The position numbers and the translations under genes were made by a program. From positions 251,611 through 315,610 of the forward strand of contig NZ_RCZA01000007.1 of assembly GCF_006438925.1 (NCBI RefSeq): a stretch of DNA of 64,000 nucleotides, written 5' to 3'. The DNA is from Pseudomonas mandelii (lineage in GTDB: Bacteria > Pseudomonadota > Gammaproteobacteria > Pseudomonadales > Pseudomonadaceae). Of the stretch, positions 34,664 through 42,851 are shown piece by piece. A model generated the notes under the pieces. It searched no databases, was not told where the DNA came from, and worked only from the letters and a program-made list of their open reading frames with translations. How positions within the stretch are numbered: position 1 is the stretch's first letter; the number at the start of each line of letters is the position of its first letter.

Positions 34664-35896
34664 ATGACTGCTTCATCCCCTTCCCTATGGTTACGCCTGA
34701 AACGCTCAAGCCTGGTCACACAAATCATCATCGGCCTGATCGCCGGGATTGCCCTCGCGCTGTTCGCGCCGGAGCTGGCGAAGTCCACAGCGTTCATCGG
34801 CAAAGTCTTCGTATCGGCGCTTAAAGCTGTCGCGCCGATTCTGGTGTTCGTGCTGGTCATGGCCTCGATCGCCAACCATAAGCACGGCCAGGAAACCCAC
34901 ATCCGGCCGATTCTGTTTCTCTATCTGCTGGGGACTTTCGCGGCGGCGGTGGTGGCCGTTGTCGCCAGTACGTTGTTCCCGTCGAGCCTGGCATTGGCGA
35001 CTCACGACGTTGCGGTCACTGCACCGGGCGGTATCAGTGAAGTGCTGCAAAGTCTGCTGTTGAGCGTGGTCGACAACCCGGTCAGCGCGCTGATGAATGC
35101 CAACTTCATCGGCATTCTGGCGTGGGCGATTGGCATGGGCGTTGCGATTCGCCATGCCGGTGACACCACTCGCGAAGTACTCGGCGACTTGTCTAACGGC
35201 GTGACCCTGATCGTGCGCCTGGTGATCCGTTTTGCGCCGCTGGGCATTTTCGGCCTGGTGGCTTCAACCCTCGCCACCTCCGGTTTCGGTGCCTTGATCG
35301 GCTATGTGCATCTGCTGGCGGTTTTGCTGGGCTGCATGCTGTTTGTAGCGCTGGTGATGAACCCGGTCATTGTGTTCTGGAAACTGCGTCGCAACCCTTA
35401 TCCGCTGGTGCTGATGTGCCTGCGGGAAAGCGGCATCACGGCGTTTTTCACCCGCAGCTCGGCGGCGAACATTCCGGTCAATCTGGAATTGAGCAAGCGC
35501 CTGGGCCTGCACGAAGACACCTACTCGGTCTCGATCCCGCTGGGCGCAACCATCAACATGGCCGGCGCGGCGATCACCATTACCGTGCTGACCCTGGCGG
35601 CCGTGCACACGCTGGGCATCGCCGTGGACATTCCGACCGCCATCCTGCTGAGCATCGTCGCCGCGATCTGTGCCTGTGGCGCTTCGGGCGTGGCGGGCGG
35701 CTCGTTGCTGCTGATTCCACTGGCCTGCAGCCTGTTCGGCATCCCCAGTGAAATCGCCATGCAGGTGGTGGCCGTCGGGTTCATCATCGGTGTGCTGCAG
35801 GACTCGGCGGAAACCGCGCTGAACTCCTCCACCGACGTGCTGTTCACTGCCGCCGCTTGCCTGGGGGAAGACGAAAAAGCTCAGCGTCTGGCGTAA
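34664..35896 (+). CDS. sstT: Serine/threonine:Na+ symporter SstT
   Basis: 410 residues, DAACS family. Landmarks: VSALKAVAPILVFVLVMASI, the serine-rich hairpin FFTRSSAANIPVNLE, the sodium/substrate helix SIPLGATINMAGAAI, and GVLQDSAETALNSSTDV near the C-terminus. These are close to the E. coli SstT pattern and distinguish it from the GltP/DctA branches. It imports serine and threonine with sodium. Confidence 0.93.
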   Translation: MTASSPSLWLRLKRSSLVTQIIIGLIAGIALALFAPELAKSTAFIGKVFVSALKAVAPILVFVLVMASIANHKHGQETHIRPILFLYLLGTFAAAVVAVVASTLFPSSLALATHDVAVTAPGGISEVLQSLLLSVVDNPVSALMNANFIGILAWAIGMGVAIRHAGDTTREVLGDLSNGVTLIVRLVIRFAPLGIFGLVASTLATSGFGALIGYVHLLAVLLGCMLFVALVMNPVIVFWKLRRNPYPLVLMCLRESGITAFFTRSSAANIPVNLELSKRLGLHEDTYSVSIPLGATINMAGAAITITVLTLAAVHTLGIAVDIPTAILLSIVAAICACGASGVAGGSLLLIPLACSLFGIPSEIAMQVVAVGFIIGVLQDSAETALNSSTDVLFTAAACLGEDEKAQRLA

Positions 35897-35900
35897 CAAA

Positions 35901-36000
35901 GATCAAAAGATCGCAGCCTCGTTTCACTCGACAGCTCCTACATTGAGATGCTTGCCCCTGTAGGAGCTGTCGAGTGAAACGAGGCTGCGATCTTTTGATT
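35901..36000. repeat. Paired REP palindrome, outward-facing order
   Basis: Here the arms appear in the opposite order: GATCAAAAGATCGCAGCC...CAGCTCCTACA first (35901-35942), then TGTAGGAGCTGTCGAGTG...ATCTTTTGAT (35960-36000). It follows sstT by 4 bp. Confidence 0.9.
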
Positions 36001-36003
36001 CAT

Positions 36004-36043
36004 AAAAAAAAGCCCGCCAAGGTGCGAACCTTGGCGGGCTTTT
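36004..36043. terminator. Bidirectional terminator between sstT and DUF1993
   Basis: AAAAGCCCGCCAAGGT and ACCTTGGCGGGCTTTT form a 16-bp stem around GCGA, with A and T runs. Confidence 0.93.
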
Positions 36044-36058
36044 GTATATCCGGAAGGT

Positions 36059-36568
36059 TTAAAACGCGCCCATGTAATCGCGCTTGCCTACTTCCACACC
36101 GTTGTGACGCAGCAGTGCGTAGGTGGTGGTGACGTGGAAGAAGAATTGCGGCAGACCGTAGCTCAGCAGGTAAGCCTGGCCGGTGAAGCGCTTCTCTTTC
36201 GGCGTGCCCTGACGGGTGATGATTTCGATGCCTTCCTTGCCGTCGATCTGCTCAGGCTTGATCTCGCCGATGAAGGCCAGCACTTTGGCGATCAGCGCTT
36301 GCAGCTCGGCGAAGGTGGTTTCGGTGTCGTCGTATTTTGGCAGTTCAACTTCGGCCAGACGCGCGGAAACGCCCTTGGCGAAATCAACGGCGATCTGCAC
36401 CTGACGGACCAGCGGGAACATGTCCGGGTACAGACGGGCTTGCAGGAAAGCATTTGGGTCGATGTTCTTGGCAGTGGCGTGGGCTTCGGCCTTGTTCAAA
36501 ACGTCGCTCAGGGCGTTGAGCATTTGTTTGAAAACCGGGACGGAAGCGGCGTACAGGGAAATAGTCAT
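36059..36568 (-). CDS. DUF1993 family protein (DinB-like fold expected)
   Basis: 169 residues: MTISLYAASVPVFKQML at the start, LYPDMFPLVRQVQIAVD, and FFFHVTTTYALLRHNGVEVGKRDY at the end are the marks of DUF1993. Members are small helical proteins related to the DinB/YfiT metal-binding fold; His residues in the last segment are candidate ligands. Function unknown. It is transcribed alone, convergent with sstT. Confidence 0.88.
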   Translation of the reverse strand: MTISLYAASVPVFKQMLNALSDVLNKAEAHATAKNIDPNAFLQARLYPDMFPLVRQVQIAVDFAKGVSARLAEVELPKYDDTETTFAELQALIAKVLAFIGEIKPEQIDGKEGIEIITRQGTPKEKRFTGQAYLLSYGLPQFFFHVTTTYALLRHNGVEVGKRDYMGAF

Positions 36569-36723
36569 GGCAGTCTCGTGTTGTGACAGGAGGGAAACGT
36601 GGGGCGATTATAGCCATGCTCAGCCCCCTGCGGCGGGTCTTTTATCCGGTAGGGGAAACGCAGCGCAAGCTCTGAACGATCTGCGTAAGTTAGTCCCCCG
36701 CCGGCATGAAAACTTCAACGTTA

Positions 36724-37662
36724 TCAGTGATTTTCTGCGCTCGCCGAGAGACCGGCCTTCGTTTGGCTGAACCGGTAAAACAGGTTGGGCTCGCTCACAA
36801 TGTAAAGCTCGCCTTTATTGTCCATAGTCATGCCTTCGGCTTGCGGCAGCGTATGCTTGAGGTCACCCGCCAAGGCGCGCAGGGAGAGAATACTGACGAA
36901 GTTACCCTGTTGGTCCAGTTCGGTCAGGTTGCTGGACTGTTCGCTTAGCAACAGTAAGTGGCCGGTCCGAGGATCGTAGTAACCCTCGGAAAGGTCTTTG
37001 CTGAAAACGCCGCGGTCGACCCAGGTCGTCAAGTCCTTGATACGGATCTGCATTCGGTTGCCAATGGAGCCGAGCATGCCGGTGATTGAGTACAGTTGCC
37101 GCGGATCACGCTCCTTGATGGCGAAGATGCGGTCATTGGCCGGGTCATAGGTCACACCTTCAAACCCCTTGTTATGCTCGCTCAGGTTGATCTCAATGGC
37201 GAGTGACTCGGTTTGCTCCACACGGATGGGGCCAGCGGTGTCCGGCAGGGTGAAAATGTGCAGCCGCTGCAACCTTTCATCGACGATGGCCACTCGCCCT
37301 TTGCCCAGGTAAGCAATGCCTTCGGTGTCCTCAAAACCGATCAATGGGTAGCGTTCGATCAAATCGCCGTCACGGGTCAGCGCCAGAATTTCCATCGGCG
37401 CACCATTGGTGATACCCAACATGCGGTCGTGATCAGGGTCATAGGCGATACCGGACAAATCGGTGATGCCCGGGATCGGCTTGGCTTCGACCATGACCTT
37501 GTAGTCTGGCAGCCAGATATTTTTGCCTGGCGCCTGATTGCCATACCAACTGTTATGCCAGTGCGCGTACAACTGCCCGGGCCAGCCAAAATGAACGAAA
37601 ACCCCACTAACGCCGACCAGCGCCGCGATCAGAACAATTCCAGCCTTCCTTGCCTTGCTCAT
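36724..37662 (-). CDS. SdiA-regulated (YjiK-like) beta-propeller protein, membrane-anchored
   Basis: 312 residues. Residues about 7-25 are a hydrophobic anchor or signal (AGIVLIAALVGVSGVFVHFG). The rest is a six-bladed propeller of the SdiA-regulated family: ITDLSGIAYDPDHDRMLGITN, FEDTEGIAYLG, HNKGFEGVTYDPANDRIFAIKERDP and PQAEGMTMDNKGELYIVSEPN repeat the blade pattern. Its start overlaps the stop of the GT39 gene by 4 bp (ATGA), so it is the last gene of the sugar operon. It may be periplasmic. No direct enzymatic role is evident. Confidence 0.87.
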   Translation of the reverse strand: MSKARKAGIVLIAALVGVSGVFVHFGWPGQLYAHWHNSWYGNQAPGKNIWLPDYKVMVEAKPIPGITDLSGIAYDPDHDRMLGITNGAPMEILALTRDGDLIERYPLIGFEDTEGIAYLGKGRVAIVDERLQRLHIFTLPDTAGPIRVEQTESLAIEINLSEHNKGFEGVTYDPANDRIFAIKERDPRQLYSITGMLGSIGNRMQIRIKDLTTWVDRGVFSKDLSEGYYDPRTGHLLLLSEQSSNLTELDQQGNFVSILSLRALAGDLKHTLPQAEGMTMDNKGELYIVSEPNLFYRFSQTKAGLSASAENH

Positions 37663-39179
37663 ACTTTTTCTCGGTCCCAAGTAAATCGATAGACATTGAC
37701 GGGTTGCCCCGGATGACATTGGCCGTTATCGGCATCGGCGCCGACGATCGACCAGTGCGCTCGGGAGGTTTCGCCCAACTCACGCGCGGCCTGAGGATTG
37801 AAACACTGGCTCAACAGTTCGTCGGGGACCAAGGCGTACGCCTGAGGGTGTTCGCGCAACCACAGTGCCGCCTGCTCGACTGTGGAGCCGACCATCCCGA
37901 AGTGCACGATCGGTTGTCGTGCGAACAGCCAATGGCCCTCGCGCCAATTGACCAACACCAGGTCGGCACCTTGGGTCATGGTCGCCGCCTGCGCCATGAT
38001 CGCCTCATGAGGGTTGGGACCGTCCTTGATCGGTTCGATGAAACCGCGGGCAATCCAAAGCGCAAACCAGGTCACGACCAGCGCCTGGAATACTCGCCGA
38101 CCCCGCGGACGCTGACTGAACCAGCGCTTGAGCAACCAGGGAATCAGCGGCGCAGCCACCAGCACCAGCCCGGGCAACGCCGGGTAGATGTACAACTTGC
38201 GCTTGCCGCTGCTGATACAGAAAAACAGTACTACCAGCACGACCCAACCCAGCAGCACCAGCACTCGGCCGTCGTGCTTGCGCAGTTGTCGACGCCAAGC
38301 GGGTACCAGCCACGGCAACACGAGCACCAGCGGCAGCCAATATTGCGGGATCACGTGAACGAAGAAATACCAGAACGGCTCGCGATGGTCCCAGGCGGCG
38401 GCATAACGTCCCGCGGTCTGGCGCAGCAGAATTTCTCGCGCATAGGCGACCTCGTCAGCAGTGCCATTGAGCGCGATGGACAAGGCCAAGGGCAGTAACC
38501 AGATCGCGATGGCGCCCAGCATGACCAACAGTCCCAGCAGCCACTTGCGCGCCTCGCCCGGCATGGCCACCACACCGGGCCAACCTTTGCGCACCGCGTA
38601 GGCATACGGAATCAGCATCAGGGCCGGGACGAAGCCAACCCCTTTGGTGATCACACCAATGCCCATGGCGGCGCAGCCCAGGTAAAACCAGCGCCAGGCC
38701 GGCCCGAGCAACAGGTGCCGCGCCAGACCGTACATACCCACGGAGGTGAACAGAATCAAAAAGCTGTCGATCTGGCCGGTCTGCAGGATGCTGTACGTCT
38801 GATACGTCGCCAGGTACAACAGCGCCGCTATCCGACCGGCACGTTGATGCCATAACCTGCGCGCCAGGTCATAGACCACGGCGGTGACCGTCACGGCCGA
38901 TAGAAGACCCGGCAGATACAGAGCGATGGAGGGTTTCCCGGTGAGCCAGGCGAAGAACGCCACCGTCCACATGAAAATCGGCGGTTTGTCGCCATAGATC
39001 TCGGCCGCACGGTGCGGAATAAGCCACGAGCCGTGCTGCAACATCTCGAGCGCAACGCCAAGGAATCGCTCCTCGTCGACATTCTGCGGCTGACGTAGCC
39101 CCAGCCCGGCACCGATCAAAACCAGGGCGAGTAACATCAAACCCAGGCATTCGACCCGGGGTGATAACGTTCTGCGCAT
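37659..39179 (-). CDS. GT39/ArnT-like polyprenyl-phosphate-sugar glycosyltransferase
   Basis: 506 residues with about 10-12 membrane helices and a periplasmic C-terminal domain. The PMT/ArnT marker is the acidic first loop after helix 1, QPQNVDEERFLGVALEML, followed by HRAAEIYGDKPPIFMWTVA. Such GT-C enzymes move a sugar from undecaprenyl or dodecaprenyl phosphate onto lipid A or LPS core on the periplasmic face. With the epimerase and GT2 genes upstream, this enzyme would be the final transferase. It is not ArnT itself: arnB, arnA and arnD are absent. Confidence 0.88.
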   Translation of the reverse strand: MRRTLSPRVECLGLMLLALVLIGAGLGLRQPQNVDEERFLGVALEMLQHGSWLIPHRAAEIYGDKPPIFMWTVAFFAWLTGKPSIALYLPGLLSAVTVTAVVYDLARRLWHQRAGRIAALLYLATYQTYSILQTGQIDSFLILFTSVGMYGLARHLLLGPAWRWFYLGCAAMGIGVITKGVGFVPALMLIPYAYAVRKGWPGVVAMPGEARKWLLGLLVMLGAIAIWLLPLALSIALNGTADEVAYAREILLRQTAGRYAAAWDHREPFWYFFVHVIPQYWLPLVLVLPWLVPAWRRQLRKHDGRVLVLLGWVVLVVLFFCISSGKRKLYIYPALPGLVLVAAPLIPWLLKRWFSQRPRGRRVFQALVVTWFALWIARGFIEPIKDGPNPHEAIMAQAATMTQGADLVLVNWREGHWLFARQPIVHFGMVGSTVEQAALWLREHPQAYALVPDELLSQCFNPQAARELGETSRAHWSIVGADADNGQCHPGQPVNVYRFTWDREKV

Positions 39180-39182
39180 GAC

Positions 39183-39461
39183 TCAGTCCTTTAAGTGTTT
39201 GCTGCGAGCAATCAACTGCAAATTGCGCAGATAAACGATCGAACCAAAGGCTTGACCGGCAATGAATACCGGGTCCTCCCGGTAAATGGCATAAGCGAGC
39301 AGCAGTGCGCTACCGACGATGCTCAGGTACCAGAAACTCACTGGAATCACGCTGCGTTTCTTGTATTCGCTGTAAAGCCACTGCAAGACGAAGCGACCGG
39401 TAAAGGCTATCTGGCCGGCGAAGCCGACCACCAGCCACAGGGTTTCACGAGAGAGATTCAT
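39183..39461 (-). CDS. LAB_N (lipid-A-disaccharide synthase N-terminal domain) small membrane protein
   Basis: 92 residues with three membrane helices. LWLVVGFAGQIAFTGRFVLQWLYSEYKKRSVIPVSFWYLS in two parts is the typical LAB_N pattern, which resembles a half-SWEET or EmrE-sized transporter. LAB_N proteins often sit beside GT2 and GT39 genes in envelope-sugar clusters and could flip or stabilise the lipid-linked sugar. Its start overlaps the GT2 stop (ATGA), and it ends 3 bp before the GT39 start. Confidence 0.85.
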   Translation of the reverse strand: MNLSRETLWLVVGFAGQIAFTGRFVLQWLYSEYKKRSVIPVSFWYLSIVGSALLLAYAIYREDPVFIAGQAFGSIVYLRNLQLIARSKHLKD

Positions 39462-40198
39462 CCTTCGATTTCCTGCGCATTGGCGTTCAGGCGCGTGCGC
39501 CGGATCAGCCACCAGACGCCGATCAGGTCAAGAATGCCCACCAAGGCACGGTCGAGGTTGCCGTATTTGGAGACCCCGGATGTGCGGTGACGGTGGTTGA
39601 CCGGATGAGTGATCATTCGGCCGTTATGGCGCTGGATCAGTGCAGGAATGAACCGATGCATATGATCGAAGTACGGCAGGCGCAGAAACGCCGCCCGCTC
39701 GATCAATTTCAATCCGCAACCGGTGTCCGGTGTCCGGTCCTTGAGCATACGGCTGCGTAAACCATTGGCGAACCGCGAAGCCCAGCGCTTGCTCGCGTTG
39801 TCGCGGCGGTTGACCCGGTGCCCGGCCACCAACTGAATGCCGGCCAGCCCCTGCTCGCCACGCACCAACGCCAACATCCCGGGGATGTCCGCAGGATCGT
39901 TCTGGCCATCGCCATCGAGCGTGGCCAACCACTGCCCCTTGGCAGCCAGTGCCGCATGGTAAAGCGAGGTGCTTTGCCCAAGCGAACGCTCATGACGCAG
40001 GATACGCAGCGTGCTCAGGCCATTGTTTTTGATCTGCCGCAATTCGTGCAAGGTGGCATCGGTACTGCCATCGTCCACAACAATGATTTCGTACGCCTCG
40101 TCGGCCAAGGCCGCGCGAACTTCTTCAATCAAGGGCTTCAGGTTGTTCGCTTCGTTTTTTGCCGGAATCAGTACAGATACAAATATTTCATGACTCAT
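39458..40198 (-). CDS. Family 2 glycosyltransferase (dolichol/undecaprenyl-phosphate sugar synthase type)
   Basis: 246 residues. The GT-A fold is shown by VSVLIPAKNEANNLKPLIEEV, the nucleotide-binding DDGSTD (IIVVDDGSTDATL) and the metal-binding Asp cluster LDGDGQNDP. The C-terminal part lacks long membrane helices. Homologues attach a sugar from UDP to polyprenyl phosphate (DPM1, ArnC and RgtE types). It is tightly coupled to the downstream LAB_N gene. The donor is unknown; UDP-galacturonate is inferred from the adjacent epimerase. Confidence 0.9.
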   Translation of the reverse strand: MSHEIFVSVLIPAKNEANNLKPLIEEVRAALADEAYEIIVVDDGSTDATLHELRQIKNNGLSTLRILRHERSLGQSTSLYHAALAAKGQWLATLDGDGQNDPADIPGMLALVRGEQGLAGIQLVAGHRVNRRDNASKRWASRFANGLRSRMLKDRTPDTGCGLKLIERAAFLRLPYFDHMHRFIPALIQRHNGRMITHPVNHRHRTSGVSKYGNLDRALVGILDLIGVWWLIRRTRLNANAQEIEG

Positions 40199-40246
40199 AG
40201 GGTCCCCCCTTTAATCCTTGGTTTCTTATTATCAAGGGCGAACATT

Positions 40247-41224
40247 TCATCTCTGATAAAAGTGGCGATACCACTTCACAAATTCCGCTACACCCGCTTC
40301 CACCGTCACCTGAGGATGGAAGTCGACCCATTGGGTCAATGCCGACACGTCAGCCCAGGTCTTGACCACATCGCCAGGCTGTAGTGGTAGAAAGTTGCGT
40401 TGCGCTTTGATCCCCAGTGTCGATTCCAGACAATCGACGAACTCCAGCAGTGCTACCGGCTTGCCACGCCCGATATTGAAAATCCGGTTAACGCCGTCGC
40501 CCTCCCCGTCCGGGATCGGCGGCCGAAGGCGCAAACGGGCGACACTTTCGACAATGTCGTCGATGTAAGTGAAGTCGCGCGCCATCTGGCCGTGATTATA
40601 GATATCGATCGGCAAACCGTTGAGGATCGCTTCGGTGAACTTGAACAGCGCCATATCGGGGCGCCCCCAAGGTCCGTAAACGGTAAAAAAGCGTAGGCCG
40701 CTGGCCTTCAGACCATACAAATGACAGTAGCTGTGAGCCATCAACTCATTGGCACGTTTGCTGGCCGCGTACAGTGAAATGGGGTGATCGACAGCGTCTT
40801 CGACACTGAACGGCATTTTGCTGTTGGTACCGTACACCGAGCTGCTTGATGCATAGATCAGGTGCTTGGGGCGATAGTGACGGCACGCTTCCAGCACATT
40901 CAGAAAACCCACCAGGTTCGATTGCGCGTAGATGTCCGGGTTGTCCAGTGAATAACGAACACCCGCCTGGGCCGCCAGGTGCACAACCTCGGTAAAACGA
41001 TGTTCTTTGAACAACGCCATCAATGCTGGTTTGTCGACGATATCCAGGGTTTGAAAACGAAAGCCTGGCAAGGATGCAAGCTCGTTGAGCCGTGCGCGCT
41101 TAAGCTCAACGCTGTAATAGTCGTTGAGGTTGTCGATACCGATGACGTCAAGACCTTCCAGGCACAAACGCTTGACAGTGTGATACCCGATGAAACCGGC
41201 AGCGCCAGTGACCAAAACGGTCAT
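40247..41224 (-). CDS. Nucleotide-sugar epimerase of the UDP-glucuronate 4-epimerase type
   Basis: 325 residues, extended SDR. The NAD motif is VTGAAGFIGYHTVKRL at residue 5; the catalytic triad is shown by SSSSVYGTN (Ser/Thr) and YAASKRANE (YxxxK). KMPFSVEDAVDHPISLYAASK and FFTVYGPWGRPDMALFKF are close to UDP-glucuronate 4-epimerases (CapI type), which make UDP-galacturonate. It starts the sugar operon. There is no good ribosome site of its own, and its ATG overlaps the stop of a preceding 19-codon ORF, which suggests translational coupling. Confidence 0.88.
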   Translation of the reverse strand: MTVLVTGAAGFIGYHTVKRLCLEGLDVIGIDNLNDYYSVELKRARLNELASLPGFRFQTLDIVDKPALMALFKEHRFTEVVHLAAQAGVRYSLDNPDIYAQSNLVGFLNVLEACRHYRPKHLIYASSSSVYGTNSKMPFSVEDAVDHPISLYAASKRANELMAHSYCHLYGLKASGLRFFTVYGPWGRPDMALFKFTEAILNGLPIDIYNHGQMARDFTYIDDIVESVARLRLRPPIPDGEGDGVNRIFNIGRGKPVALLEFVDCLESTLGIKAQRNFLPLQPGDVVKTWADVSALTQWVDFHPQVTVEAGVAEFVKWYRHFYQR

Positions 41225-41280
41225 AGGGAGTACGCGCCGGTCAGCGCACTGTTCTTGGCCAATACCCACGTCAGCTTCAT
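41221..41280 (-). CDS. Possible 19-residue leader ORF coupled to the epimerase gene
   Basis: ATG at 41280 is preceded by GGAGCAAAGC, a better ribosome site than any before the epimerase. The ORF reads MKLTWVLAKNSALTGAYSL and its stop overlaps the epimerase start (CTATGACC). The layout fits a leader peptide that loads ribosomes for the epimerase. Conservation is untested, and a chance ORF cannot be excluded. Confidence 0.4.
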   Translation of the reverse strand: MKLTWVLAKNSALTGAYSL

Positions 41281-41532
41281 GCTTTGCTCCATAGTCCAGT
41301 CAATAAGGCTTGTATCGTCGATGGCAGAGCTCTCAAATGCCCACAAGGAGTCCCGGCAGTTCTCGGCCATGCATACGTTGCTCGTCGGATTGTAAAAATA
41401 GCGTTAATAATTCATTTGGGTTTTGTGACAATTGCCAATATAGCGTGACGAATTCAGTTGCCATTGGCACACGTCAATTTAAAGTGCATGCCAGCAGGAG
41501 AAAATCATGAACCCGGGAAGGAATGCAGAATC

Positions 41533-42180
41533 ATGAGCACTGAGCAAGAAACGACCTTCGACGAGCCGCGACTCAACAGCACGGAAATCCGCATTTTGGG
41601 TTCGTTGATCGAAAAACAGGCCACCAGCCCGGAAACCTATCCGCTGACCCTCAATGCGCTGGTGATTGCCTGCAACCAGAAAACCAGCCGCGAGCCGGTG
41701 ATGAACCTGACCCAGGGTCAGGTCGGCCAAAGCCTGCGCGCCCTCGAAGGACGCGGCTTTACCAAACTGGTGATGGGCAGTCGGGCGGATCGCTGGGAAC
41801 ACAAAGTCGACAAGGCACTGGAACTGGTGCCCGCTCAGGTCATTCTTGCGGGGCTGCTGTTCCTGCGCGGTCCGCAAACGGTCAATGAACTGCTGACCCG
41901 CAGCGGCCGCATGCACGATTTTGAAGATGCCGAGCAGGTGGTGCATCAGCTGGAACGCTTGATTGCTCGAGGTCTGGCGCTGTTGATCCCGCGCCAGGCC
42001 GGTCAGCGTGAAGACCGCTATATGCACGCCTTGGGTGACCCGGCGGACATCGAAGTGATCCTGGCAGCACGGCAGAACCCGATCGAACGTGGTACGGGTG
42101 GCGGTGTATCGGTTGAGCGGATCGAAGAGCTTGAGGCGCGAATTGCGGCGCTGGAAGAGCGTCTAGCCCGCCTCGAATAA
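41533..42180 (+). CDS. YceH family (DUF480) protein
   Basis: 215 residues. Two winged-helix repeats are visible: LNSTEIRILGSLIEKQATSPETYPLTLNALVIACNQKTSREPVM and VPAQVILAGLLFLRGPQTVNELLTRSG, each read in parts. A C-terminal coiled coil follows (IEELEARIAALEERLARLE). The family is conserved in proteobacteria and of unknown function; the winged helices suggest DNA or protein binding. Start at 41533 excludes 25 unconserved codons. Confidence 0.9.
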   Translation: MSTEQETTFDEPRLNSTEIRILGSLIEKQATSPETYPLTLNALVIACNQKTSREPVMNLTQGQVGQSLRALEGRGFTKLVMGSRADRWEHKVDKALELVPAQVILAGLLFLRGPQTVNELLTRSGRMHDFEDAEQVVHQLERLIARGLALLIPRQAGQREDRYMHALGDPADIEVILAARQNPIERGTGGGVSVERIEELEARIAALEERLARLE

Positions 42181-42197
42181 ATTAACAACAAAGATCG

Positions 42198-42305
42198 AAT
42201 GTGGGAGCGGGCTTGCTCGCGAAGGGGCCATAACATTCACCATCTTGGGTGACTGTCATACCGCTTTCGTCGGAACGCCGCCCGGAGCAAGCCCGCTCCC
42301 ACATT
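42198..42305. repeat. Paired REP palindrome, GTGGGAGCGGGCTTGCTCGCGA variant
   Basis: Left AATGTGGGAGCGGGCTTGCTC, right GGAGCAAGCCCGCTCCCACATT, separated by about 60 bp. It lies between convergent yceH-like and cupin genes. Confidence 0.88.
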
Positions 42306-42320
42306 AGGTTCGCGGTGCTT

Positions 42321-42839
42321 CTACTCGCCGTCCCAATAATCCACGCCGTCGGCCGGCCTGGCGACGGCGACGAAGCCCGAGGTATTGCCCTCGGCATCGA
42401 CCTTGAAGTCGTCCATCACCGCATACTTGCCGGAATCCGGGTACTCGCAAATCTCGGGTGATTGCTGGGTGCTGACCGCCAGGTAGCGCAGTTCAGCGTT
42501 GCTGGTGTTGATGATCTGGTGCGCGGTTTCAGGGCCGCCCGACGGGCAGGCAATGACATCACCGGCGCGAACGGGAAAGCGCTCGGCACCCAAGCGAATC
42601 TCCCCTTCCCCGGCCACGATGTAAAACATCTCCTCGTTGACCCGATGACTGTGAAACGGGCTGCCACGCATCCCCGGCTCCAGTGCGTACAGGCGATAAC
42701 CCAGCTTCTGCGCGCCGAGTTGCTGGCCGATGCGCGCCTGTCGTTGCTGATAGCGGTCGGCGGTGTCTCCCGTCGGGGCAAACGCTTCGGGCAGCGGTTC
42801 AAGCGCGGCCTGATCCAGATTAAGAATGGCAGGATGCAT
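42321..42839 (-). CDS. Cupin-domain protein
   Basis: 172 residues. The two cupin motifs are SPFHSHRVNEEMFYIVAGEG (with His-x-His and Glu as metal ligands) and ACPSGGPETAHQIINTS (final His). The N-terminal about 50 residues are helical and linker-like. A small-molecule isomerase, dioxygenase or binding role is possible. It lies 12 bp downstream of the shikimate-dehydrogenase-like gene on the same strand and is probably in one operon with it. Confidence 0.87.
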   Translation of the reverse strand: MHPAILNLDQAALEPLPEAFAPTGDTADRYQQRQARIGQQLGAQKLGYRLYALEPGMRGSPFHSHRVNEEMFYIVAGEGEIRLGAERFPVRAGDVIACPSGGPETAHQIINTSNAELRYLAVSTQQSPEICEYPDSGKYAVMDDFKVDAEGNTSGFVAVARPADGVDYWDGE

Positions 42840-42851
42840 GAGTCACCTCAG

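Noticed and set aside
36724..41224. Reading the sugar operon as an arn (aminoarabinose) operon
   Set aside because: arnA, arnB, arnD, arnE and arnF are missing; only ArnT- and ArnC-like genes are present with a 4-epimerase.
41885..42305. Possible CRISPR-like repetition
   Set aside because: Only one inverted REP pair, no regular spacers.
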